Shown here piece after piece: positions 1-5,453 of a stretch of 7,599 nt of DNA. The notes under the pieces are model-generated. The model was not told the origin of the DNA, ran no database searches, and worked only from the letters and a program-made list of their open reading frames with translations. The stretch spans positions 1 to 7,599 of the forward strand of contig JAXDBN010000104.1 of assembly GCA_034678805.1 (NCBI GenBank). Direction: 5' to 3'. Each line of letters opens with the position of its first letter. The stretch's first letter is position 1. This DNA comes from PHAA01 sp034678805. Its GTDB lineage: Bacteria; Bacillota; Syntrophomonadia; Syntrophomonadales; Syntrophomonadaceae. The position numbers and the translations under genes were made by a program.

Positions 1-1139
1 TGCCGATCTTTGAGGACATCAACATCACCGGCCAGGGCATTGATACCATCAGCATCAATCAGTACCGGTACCCCGGAGTTTTCCAGGATGAAGCGCACAA
101 TCTGGTTAGCTTCCGGGTACCTGGACATGCCCGGACCCACCGCGCAAACTGAACAGGTTCCCATCAGGTGCTCAAGCACCGGCAAGGCATCCGCCGATAT
201 ACTTTGCTCGCTGGTTTCGGGCAGGGCCCGGCTCATTACCTCCATCACTGATGTGTCCAGGATGGGCACCAGCGATTCCGGCAGTGCCGCCGTAACCAAT
301 CCCGCTCCGCAGCGCAGGGCAGAGCAGGAAGTCATAGTCACCGCGCCCACCATTCCTGCCGAACCTCCCACCACCAGGACATGGCCGTAGGTTCCCTTAT
401 GGGATTCTGCGGCCCGGGGTTTAATCCATTTGGTTACCGTTTTTTCATTGATAAGGTTCAGCTTTAGACCAGGATCATTAAGCAGCTGGCCGGGAATAGA
501 GATGTCGGCCACTATTAATTTGCCCATGTAATCACAGCCCGGCGCCAGGAACTGTCCTAACTTGGGCAGAGCCATGGTTACGGTATAATCCGCCCGCACT
601 GCGATCCCATGCACTTTCCCGGTATCGGCCTCCACCCCGGAAGGGATATCGACTGCCACCACCGGTATGCGGCTGGTATTCAGCATCTGCACTATACCAG
701 CTTCAAAACTATCCAGGCTGCCGCGGAAACCTATCCCATAAATAGCGTCCAGCACCAAATCAGCTTTCAGCAGCGTGTCCATAAAAGCCGCCAGGTGCTC
801 TTCACGGGTAAGGGGCGTAATATCTGCCCCCATTTTAATCAATATGTCTAAATTCAGCCGGGCATCGGCGGTCAGTTCCTCCAGTTCTCCCATCAGGAAG
901 ATTTTGACCCTGGCCCCGGCGTTGATAAGATGTCGCCCGGTTACCAGGCCATCCCCGCCGTTGTTGCCTTTACCGGCTAATATTGCTATGCGGCTCTGAG
1001 CCCCATCCCCGGTTATCTCTCGGATGGTTTCAAGCACCCTCAAGCCGGCATTTTCCATAAGAATCAAGCTGGGAATCATAAACTCGGTGCTGGCCCTGGC
1101 ATCAATGGCCTTCATTTCTGCCGCCCTTAACAATTTCAT
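1..1139 (-). CDS. nnr: Bifunctional NAD(P)H-hydrate epimerase / ADP-dependent dehydratase (partial, 3' end off the left edge)
   Basis: Repairs damaged NADH and NADPH hydrates. The N-terminal YjeF_N-type domain epimerises the R and S forms, and the C-terminal ribokinase-like domain dehydrates the S form using ADP. The frame reads openly from the ATG at 1139 to the window edge, giving 379 residues of an enzyme usually about 500 long. Epimerase domain, about residues 1-215: LMENAG at 27-32, the nucleotide-binding loop GKGNNGGDGL at 56-65, and VDIPSGVEADTG at 163-174. Dehydratase domain, from about 235: HKGTYGHVLVVGGSAGM at 247-263, CGAGLVTAA at 277-285, and DADGINAL at 362-369. The usual GPGLG motif reads GPGMSR (335-340). 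The final GDxLAG region with the catalytic Asp lies off the window. The start lies 4 nt past the acpS stop, with GGAG at 1147-1150, so the two are co-transcribed. Family assignment is secure. Confidence 0.95.
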   Translation of the reverse strand, partial: MKLLRAAEMKAIDARASTEFMIPSLILMENAGLRVLETIREITGDGAQSRIAILAGKGNNGGDGLVTGRHLINAGARVKIFLMGELEELTADARLNLDILIKMGADITPLTREEHLAAFMDTLLKADLVLDAIYGIGFRGSLDSFEAGIVQMLNTSRIPVVAVDIPSGVEADTGKVHGIAVRADYTVTMALPKLGQFLAPGCDYMGKLIVADISIPGQLLNDPGLKLNLINEKTVTKWIKPRAAESHKGTYGHVLVVGGSAGMVGAVTMTSCSALRCGAGLVTAALPESLVPILDTSVMEVMSRALPETSEQSISADALPVLEHLMGTCSVCAVGPGMSRYPEANQIVRFILENSGVPVLIDADGINALAGDVDVLKDR

Positions 1140-1143
1140 AGCA

Positions 1144-1512
1144 TCACTCCTTGTCCGCTATAACTACCGCGATAGCCTGTTCGCGGCTGTGAGAAAGACT
1201 CAGGGCAAAATCCTTTATTCCGGCCTGGCGGGCCAATTCCAGGGCATCCCCATGTAAAACCAAAGACGGTTTGCCGCTGGCATCAATTACTACTTCAGTC
1301 TCCCTAAGATGAAGTCCACGAGTGAACACTGCGTCCAGTTTACGAACAGCCTCCCGCACTGCAAATCGGGCTGCCAGGGAAGGATAAGGATCAGCTTTCT
1401 GCCGGCAATATGCCAACTCCTGTTCGGTGTAGACTCGCTGCAAAAAACGCGGGGTTCTCTTAACTATGTCCCTTATCCTGGCGATATCAACTATGTCTAT
1501 GCCTATCAGCAA
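1144..1512 (-). CDS. acpS: Holo-[acyl-carrier-protein] synthase (AcpS), TTG start preferred
   Basis: Transfers 4'-phosphopantetheine from CoA to the serine of apo-ACP in fatty acid synthesis. I prefer the TTG at 1512 over the in-frame ATG at 1536. A perfect GGAGG (1524-1520) lies 7 nt before the TTG, the ATG has no close ribosome binding site, and the product then begins MLIGIDIVDI like the family (122 aa). Visible motifs: metal-binding Asp6 in GIDIVDI, ARFAVREA at 48-55 with the conserved Glu54, and the C-terminal SLSHSREQAIAVVI (105-118). Two deviations stand out. The Lys before the catalytic-region Glu (RFAAKEA in most homologues) is Arg53, and the KALGTG segment reads KLDAVFTRG. It may be a divergent but active AcpS. 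It lies between yedF (57 nt upstream) and nnr (4 nt downstream), and acpS-nnr pairing is common in Firmicutes. Confidence 0.9.
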   Translation of the reverse strand: MLIGIDIVDIARIRDIVKRTPRFLQRVYTEQELAYCRQKADPYPSLAARFAVREAVRKLDAVFTRGLHLRETEVVIDASGKPSLVLHGDALELARQAGIKDFALSLSHSREQAIAVVIADKE

Positions 1513-1519
1513 ATAATCC

Positions 1520-1524
1520 CCTCC
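1520..1524 (-). promoter_or_regulatory. Ribosome binding site fixing the acpS TTG start
   Basis: GGAGG on the minus strand, seven nucleotides before the TTG at 1512-1510. It lies inside the longer ATG-started reading frame, which is why the shorter start is preferred. Confidence 0.7.
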
Positions 1525-1569
1525 AGCAGCCTGCATTGGCTTTCAATCCAGTTGCCTGCTCCAGACCTA

Positions 1570-2148
1570 TTATAATACTATCAGCTTGCGGGCATGAAAC
1601 ATTTCTTCCGCAATGGTATACATATTACTGACTATCCCTACCTCCAGCTTATCGGCCAGTCCATAAAAGTCCAGGCAGGTCCCGCAGGACAATACCTCAA
1701 CTCCTGTATGGGCCAGGTTTTTGATATGATCCAGCATTTCTGACCCGGAGGTGGTAAGCATAACCCCGCTATTTATAAGTATGAGGGTTTTCAGCTCGCC
1801 TTCCATTTGGGTAAGGGTATACATAAAACTCTTCATTAATATACCGCCCAGCTGGTCATCCCCCTGGCCCAGCACATTGCTTTTAACTACCAGCACCGCT
1901 CCGCCCTTAAGGCTCTGCTTTTGAGGGGCCATGTCTTCTTTGGTTATATTTATATAGAATAAACCATCCTGCTCTTCAACCATGCTCCCCAGGTTCATGG
2001 TTTCAACCATTCGGGAAATGTTCTCCAAAGCTGCCCGGTTATCTACGATGGCCAGGACCTCGTCAACCTGCTGGCTCTCAAGTGCTTTTCTAGTCATAAT
2101 CACCGGCTCCGGGCAAGCCAGTCCGCGGGCATCAATCGTCTGTTTCAT
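1570..2148 (-). CDS. yedF: Sulfurtransferase-like selenium metabolism protein YedF
   Basis: A 192-residue two-domain protein. The N-terminal TusA/SirA-like domain (about 1-75) carries the signature ARGLACPEPV with Cys12 in the CPxP motif. The C-terminal half (about 80-192) is DsrE-like, with GGILMKSFMYTL at about 101-112 and a redox-type pair Cys155/Cys158 in SCGTC. The full-length fusion corresponds to the YedF family (TIGR03527 as I remember it), whose occurrence tracks genomes with selenium utilisation. Its biochemical role is not settled; persulfide or selenium handling is an inference from the domains. It is the first gene of the operon yedF-acpS-nnr and is transcribed away from the por operon. 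The start at 2148 follows AAGGAG (2167-2162), rather far away at 13 nt, and a nearer AGGG. It matters here because the neighbouring porB contains an in-frame TGA. Confidence 0.9.
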   Translation of the reverse strand: MKQTIDARGLACPEPVIMTRKALESQQVDEVLAIVDNRAALENISRMVETMNLGSMVEEQDGLFYINITKEDMAPQKQSLKGGAVLVVKSNVLGQGDDQLGGILMKSFMYTLTQMEGELKTLILINSGVMLTTSGSEMLDHIKNLAHTGVEVLSCGTCLDFYGLADKLEVGIVSNMYTIAEEMFHARKLIVL

Positions 2149-2186
2149 GTCCGGCCCTCATCTCCTTGCGAAAATTTCACAGGTTC

Positions 2187-2216
2187 ATTCTAACATACTC
2201 CCAGTATATGACACTA
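2187..2216 (-). promoter_or_regulatory. Candidate yedF promoter with extended -10 and internal dyad
   Basis: On the minus strand TGTTAGAAT (2195-2187) reads as an extended -10 (TGn plus TAGAAT). Any -35 is poor: TAGTGT at 2216-2211 with an 18-bp spacer is the best placed. Between them is a perfect small dyad, ATACT-CCC-AGTAT (2195-2207), which could be a regulator site. The motif match is modest. Confidence 0.35.
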
Positions 2217-2262
2217 CCCTGGCCGCTCCAACTTTATACCACCTGAACACAATATTTTGTAC

Positions 2263-2292
2263 TGGAATTAATCCCGGCTTTTGTAATATAAT
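2263..2292 (+). promoter_or_regulatory. Candidate por operon promoter
   Basis: A perfect -10 hexamer TATAAT at 2287-2292 lies 65 bp before porG. The best-spaced -35 is weak (TGGAAT, 2263-2268, 18-bp spacer); a better-looking TTGTAC at 2258-2263 is too far away. The predicted start of transcription is near 2299, immediately before the palindromic operator. Confidence 0.5.
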
Positions 2293-2307
2293 GTCTACTA
2301 ACACGAC

Positions 2308-2318
2308 TGGTCTGACCA
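2308..2318. promoter_or_regulatory. FadR/PdhR-type operator (perfect palindrome)
   Basis: TGGTCTGACCA is a perfect inverted repeat with a 3-bp centre. It fits the pattern TnGTnnnACnA known for FadR-subfamily GntR regulators, and the TGGT-N3-ACCA core of E. coli PdhR operators. It lies about 16 bp downstream of the TATAAT box, a position expected to block transcription. The likely binder is the GntR/FadR protein encoded at 5454-6146. Confidence 0.65.
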
Positions 2319-2357
2319 TCAGGGCACCAGACAATCAGGGGAGAATGGAGGAATAAA

Positions 2358-2912
2358 ATGTTAGAACTACGTATCAACGGATTTGGCGGGCAGGGCTCCG
2401 TTACCCTGGCTCATTTGTTAGCGCAGGCGGCGTTGGAAAACGGTGAGCAGGGGCAGGCTTTGCCATTCTTCGGGGTAGAACGCCGCGGGGCACCAGTGCG
2501 GGCAGCCGTGCGCATGTCTCCCACCACTATCCATGCCCACAGTCAATGCGAGCTGCCGGATTATGTGGTAGTAATGAGCGAAAAACTCACCGAAGCGGCG
2601 GTCAAAGAAGGTATTACCGACATTGGCACGGTGATCATTAACGCTCCCAACGGTGCAGCCGTGGAGAATCACCCTACCTGGCAGGTGGACGCCGACTCCA
2701 TTGCCCGCGACGCCGACTTATTTTCTGCCGACGGTCCCTTAATCAATATCCCGCTGTTTGGCGCGGTGTGCCGGGTGCTGAACATCCCCCAGAATATTAT
2801 GGAACAAACCATCATGAATAAATGGCCGGGCAAGAACGGTGAGCGCAATTTGGGCGCTGCTGCCAAGGCTTATAATACGGTAACCCAGGTTATGACCCAG
2901 ATAAGCGCCTAG
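2358..2912 (+). CDS. porG: Pyruvate (2-oxoacid):ferredoxin oxidoreductase, gamma subunit
   Basis: Gamma subunit (184 aa) of the cytoplasmic four-subunit enzyme that converts a 2-oxoacid plus CoA to acyl-CoA and CO2, reducing ferredoxin. The POR catalytic-domain III signature is clear: the N-terminal glycine loop INGFGGQG (6-13), FFGVERRGAPVRAAVR (37-52), then PDYVVVMSE and the family-typical IPLFGAVCR. Length is normal for a free-standing gamma subunit. The start is fixed by GGAGG (2347-2351) six nucleotides upstream. It is the first gene of porG-porD-porA-porB, the order seen in Thermotoga and archaeal PORs. Substrate cannot be proved from sequence: pyruvate is favoured by the PdhR-like operator, but 2-ketoisovalerate or another oxoacid is possible. 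Confidence 0.93.
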   Translation: MLELRINGFGGQGSVTLAHLLAQAALENGEQGQALPFFGVERRGAPVRAAVRMSPTTIHAHSQCELPDYVVVMSEKLTEAAVKEGITDIGTVIINAPNGAAVENHPTWQVDADSIARDADLFSADGPLINIPLFGAVCRVLNIPQNIMEQTIMNKWPGKNGERNLGAAAKAYNTVTQVMTQISA

Positions 2913-2926
2913 CACGTTTATAAGCA

Positions 2927-2990
2927 TCGCAGGATACTGCGAGATACAGCATACCGCTGCAGCGAGGCGGGGAAAATTCGTGGCCTCGTT
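2927..2990 (+). repeat. Two stem-loops in the porG-porD intergenic gap
   Basis: The 109-nt gap between porG and porD, the longest in the por gene set, holds two hairpins. The first is TCGCAG-GATA-CTGCGA (2927-2942), a perfect 6-bp stem with a tetraloop. The second pairs AGCGAGGC (2961-2968) with GCCTCGTT (2983-2990), 8 bp with one G-T pair and a 14-nt loop. A palindrome CGCTGCAGCG (2955-2964) overlaps the second. No T-run follows, so these are more likely mRNA processing or stability elements than terminators. Confidence 0.5.
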
Positions 2991-3021
2991 ATATTTGGTT
3001 TAGCGAAAGGAATGGAAATTA

Positions 3022-3282
3022 ATGAAATCAGTTACCAAAGCCTACCGGCCGATTTCCTGGCCGATGATGGGATCCGGCGGTGACACCGGTTCCTGGCGGA
3101 CGCACCGTCCGGTGGTTGACGTTGAGAAATGCAACAAATGCCAAATTTGCTGGGTATATTGCCCGGAAGCAGTCATAGATCGTAATGAACCTATTATTGA
3201 TTACCGCTACTGCAAGGGTTGTGGCGTATGCGCCCTGGAATGCCCCACCGGCGCCATCAGCATGGTAAAGGAGGAGGATTAG
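3022..3282 (+). CDS. porD: Pyruvate (2-oxoacid):ferredoxin oxidoreductase, delta subunit (2x[4Fe-4S] ferredoxin)
   Basis: An 86-residue electron-transfer subunit that passes electrons from the catalytic alpha/beta core to ferredoxin. It holds two complete CxxCxxCxxxCP motifs: Cys37, 40, 43, 47 (CNKCQICWVYCP) and Cys64, 67, 70, 74 (CKGCGVCALECP). Each should bind one [4Fe-4S] cluster, with the fourth cysteine exchanged as in bacterial 2[4Fe-4S] ferredoxins. The N-terminal extension with WPMMGSGGDTGSWRTHRPVVD (residues 13-33) is typical of POR/VOR delta subunits and separates it from free ferredoxins. An AAAGGA-type ribosome binding site (about 3006-3011) precedes the ATG. porA begins four nucleotides after its stop, and the GGAGGAGG serving porA lies within its last codons, so the two are probably translationally coupled. 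Confidence 0.95.
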   Translation: MKSVTKAYRPISWPMMGSGGDTGSWRTHRPVVDVEKCNKCQICWVYCPEAVIDRNEPIIDYRYCKGCGVCALECPTGAISMVKEED

Positions 3283-3286
3283 CAGT

Positions 3287-4417
3287 ATGAAAGCAGCCCA
3301 AGTTAGAATGGAAACCGGTACCTATACCGCCGCGCTGGCCGTAAAAAGCGCCCGGGTGGACGTAGTACCCGGCTACCCCATCACCCCCCAGACCAGCATT
3401 ATGGAAGCAATAGCCGCCATGGTTGAAAATGGCGAGCTGCACGCCCGGTTTATTCCGGTGGAAGGTGAACACAGCGTTCTGGCCGCTGCCGTAGCCGCCT
3501 CCGCAGCCGGCGCCCGGGTTTTTACGGCCACCTCGGCCAACGGTTTGCTGTATATGCACGAAGTATTACATATGGTTTCCGGTGGACGTCTGCCGGTAGT
3601 AATGTGCAACGTCAACCGTGGTATTTTTGCCCCCTGGACCCTGTGGGCCGACCATCAGGATTCATTTGCCCAGCGTGATACCGGCTGGCTCCAATATCAT
3701 TGTTCCTCCAACCAGGAGGTTTATAACACCATTTTGCAGGCCTTCCGCGTGGCCGAACAGATCAATATCCCGGTGATGGTCAACTTCGATGGCTTTGCCA
3801 TCTCCCATTGCCTGATGCCCCTCACCATTCCGCCGCAGGAGGATATCGATCGTTTCCTGCCCCCCCATCAACCGGAATGGCGGCTGGACCCGACTCATCC
3901 CTCTTCGTTCAGCAACGTGACCATGGCGGCCGAATACGCACCCTTCCGCCAGATGTTGTCCGACGACATCATGGCAGCCATACCGCTGGTTAAACAAGCT
4001 GCCCAAGAGTACAAGGACATTACCGGTATGTGGGATGGCGATACTATTGACACCTATCGGCTGGAAGACGCTGAAGTGGTAGCCTTTGCCGTCAACAGTA
4101 TGGCAGCGGAATTAAGACTCTCCGTCGATATTCTTCGGGAGCAGGGTATCAAAGCCGGTCTGTTGCGTCCGCGCCTGTACCTGCCTTTCCCGGCCGAGGA
4201 TATCATCAACGCACTGCCGCCCAATGCTCAGGTAATGGTATTGGATCGTAACTATAACTTCGGCCACCCCGGCGGAATTTTGGCTTCAGAGCTGAAAAGC
4301 ATACTATTTGGCAAACGCAGCGACATCACGGTTAAGAACCGGGTAATGGGCATTGGTGGTATCGATTTGACCCGCCGCTTCATGGCAGCTGAGATTCGTG
4401 CCATGATGGAAGAATAA
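3287..4417 (+). CDS. porA: Pyruvate (2-oxoacid):ferredoxin oxidoreductase, alpha subunit
   Basis: Alpha subunit (376 aa), which with PorB forms the TPP-containing active site. The N-terminal pyrimidine-binding domain (POR_N, about 15-230) has GYPITPQT (29-36), in which Thr33 matches the substrate-contacting Thr of the family. It also has the conserved VEGEHS (58-63; the Glu is expected to contact the TPP aminopyrimidine), NRGIFAPW (110-117; Arg111 may be the carboxylate-binding Arg) and DHQDSFAQRDTGWLQ (122-136). The C-terminal PFOR_II domain (about 255-360) contains LLRPRLYLPFP and VLDRNYNFGHPGG. Length is close to other alpha subunits (about 380-400). The start follows GGAGGAGG with a 9-nt spacer. 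No sign of truncation or frameshift. It is 29 nt from porB. Confidence 0.95.
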   Translation: MKAAQVRMETGTYTAALAVKSARVDVVPGYPITPQTSIMEAIAAMVENGELHARFIPVEGEHSVLAAAVAASAAGARVFTATSANGLLYMHEVLHMVSGGRLPVVMCNVNRGIFAPWTLWADHQDSFAQRDTGWLQYHCSSNQEVYNTILQAFRVAEQINIPVMVNFDGFAISHCLMPLTIPPQEDIDRFLPPHQPEWRLDPTHPSSFSNVTMAAEYAPFRQMLSDDIMAAIPLVKQAAQEYKDITGMWDGDTIDTYRLEDAEVVAFAVNSMAAELRLSVDILREQGIKAGLLRPRLYLPFPAEDIINALPPNAQVMVLDRNYNFGHPGGILASELKSILFGKRSDITVKNRVMGIGGIDLTRRFMAAEIRAMMEE

Positions 4418-4446
4418 GCATAGACCACGAAAGGAATGGATGAGAT

Positions 4447-5385
4447 ATGGCAACCAGTATTAAGAAATTACCGGATATAGAGCAGGTTTTAAGCGGCAAC
4501 GGGGCCTGCGGCGGCTGCCCGGCCACCATGGCGCTGCGCATCGTAGGCAAGGCTTTGGGCCCCAATGCTATCATGCTGCTGACCCCCTCCTGTTCAGTAG
4601 CCAGCATGGGCATGACCCCCAAGCTGGGCTACAACTGGCCCTGCATCAATATTACCTTTGCCTCTGCCGGCTCCTCGGCTTCCGGTATTAGCCATGCAGT
4701 TGAAATAATGCAGGAGAAGGGCCGCCTGCAAGGCGAGCTGCCCACCGTATTCAGCTGGGTAGGCGATGGCGGCACCTATGACATCGGTTTCCAGGCGCTT
4801 TCGGCCGCGGCTGAGCGCAATGATAAGATCATTCACTTTTGATATAATAACGAAGCCTACAGCAACACTGGCGTACAGCGCAGCGGTGCTACCCCGCGCG
4901 GTACCTTTACCACCACCACCCCCACCGGCAAACGTCAGCCCAAGAAGAACATGGCCCTGCTGATGCTGGAGCACCGTATTCCTTATGTGGCAACCGCTAC
5001 CGTGGCTTATCCCGGTGACCTGTACGACAAGGTGGTAAAAGCTAGAAACACCCCCGGCATGAAATACATCGAAATCCTGGCCCCCTGCTATCTAGGCTGG
5101 CAGTTCGATATGCCTGAAACCGTACAGATGAGCCGCATGGCGGTGCGCAGCGGTGCCTGGCTGCTATGGGAAGCAGAAAATGGTAAAATTAGCTTTAACA
5201 GCCCCACTTCCCAGATCATCAGCGGCAAAAAAGATGCTGCCCCGGCAGATGAATACCTGATGAAACAGGGCCGTTTCAACCGCCTGATGAAAGGACCGGA
5301 TGCTGCCCAGCGCATCGCCGAAATTCAAGGCGACATCGACCGCGAGATCGCTTTTATGCGGGAACGGGCCAAGATAACGTATTAA
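4447..5385 (+). CDS. porB: Pyruvate (2-oxoacid):ferredoxin oxidoreductase, beta subunit, putative selenoprotein (in-frame TGA = Sec132)
   Basis: Beta subunit, which binds the TPP diphosphate and Mg2+ and one [4Fe-4S] cluster. Read through one TGA (4840-4842) it gives 312 residues, the normal family length. Before the TGA: cluster cysteines Cys21 and Cys24 (ACGGCPA), Cys49 (TPSCS), and the TPP motif GDGGTYDIG (106-114). Immediately after it: YNNEAYSNTGVQRSGATP (133-150), which completes the GDG-N26-NN TPP/Mg signature, then TTTTPTGK, the IPYVATATVAYPGD segment, and a fourth cluster Cys in APCYLGW. There is no stop or frame change in the 108 nt between the TGA and the next ATG (4951). Neither half alone could bind TPP. 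Sec insertion is the best explanation, given yedF next door and a possible SECIS hairpin. A sequencing error or recent nonsense mutation (TGC/TGT to TGA) remains possible. Confidence 0.85.
4840..4842 (+). other. In-frame TGA, proposed selenocysteine codon (Sec132 of PorB)
   Basis: The codon run is ATT CAC TTT TGA TAT AAT AAC GAA GCC. The position matches the residue just before the YDNEAY/YNNEAY motif of PorB, which from memory is Cys in many homologues and a hydrophobic residue such as Leu in Thermotoga. It lies at the end of the strand leading into the TPP/Mg-binding NN (134-135), so a selenol here would sit near the cofactor. Confidence 0.72.
4861..4890 (+). promoter_or_regulatory. Candidate bacterial SECIS hairpin downstream of the porB TGA
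   Basis: Pairing by eye: AGCA (4861-4864) with TGCT (4887-4890); C4866 with G4885; CTG (4868-4870) with CAG (4881-4883); a bulged G4871; CG (4872-4873) with CG (4879-4880); apical loop TACAG (4874-4878). Two A-containing mismatches interrupt the lower stem. The loop lies 32-36 nt after the TGA, within the roughly 16-37 nt reported for bacterial SECIS elements, and a bulged base in the stem is a known feature. The loop lacks the GGUC of the E. coli fdhF element. The region also encodes conserved protein, so structure and coding constraint are mixed. No folding program was run. Confidence 0.45.
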
Positions 5386-5437
5386 TTAACCAGCATTGTG
5401 GCATGCAGCTAGAAGGATACTTTGACCTGAATATTTC

Positions 5438-5444
5438 GGAGGAG
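5438..5444 (+). promoter_or_regulatory. Ribosome binding site fixing the GntR TTG start, possibly sequestered
   Basis: GGAGGAG lies 9 nt before the TTG at 5454. The upstream in-frame ATG (5403) has no comparable site. GGAG (5438-5441) could pair with CTCC (5447-5450) across a 5-nt loop, which would mask the site and lower translation. A weak promoter-like pair, TTGTGG (5396-5401) and TACTTT (5418-5423) with a 16-bp spacer, lies just upstream. Confidence 0.6.
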
Positions 5445-5453
5445 TGCTCCAAT

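Noticed and set aside
10..1257. Plus-strand open frames opposite nnr and acpS
   Set aside because: The minus strand encodes clearly recognisable Nnr and AcpS over the same stretch; the plus-strand products match no family and mutually overlap.
2263..2285. Sigma-54 type promoter before porG (TGG...TTG)
   Set aside because: The spacing and the GC element do not match TGGCAC-N5-TTGC, and a perfect TATAAT lies just downstream.
3257..3559. Minus-strand open frames within porA and porG
   Set aside because: They lie opposite strongly conserved genes, have glycine-rich or scrambled compositions, and no supporting start signals.
4447..4842. Two separate genes (4447-4842 and 4951-5385) for half-length beta subunits
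   Set aside because: Both halves are in one frame. Conserved PorB sequence continues immediately after the TGA, well before the ATG at 4951, and that ATG has no ribosome binding site at proper spacing (upstream is CCCAAGAAGAAC). A split protein would lose the TPP-binding NNEAY segment.
4908..4926. ACC-rich run in porB as a possible microsatellite
   Set aside because: It encodes the conserved TTTTPTG segment of PorB, so the repeat look comes from protein conservation and codon preference.
4594..4974. Open antisense frame of 126 codons running across the porB TGA
   Set aside because: It is a shadow of the GC-rich coding sequence. The product is low-complexity and glycine/alanine-rich, resembles no family, and has no plausible ribosome binding site.
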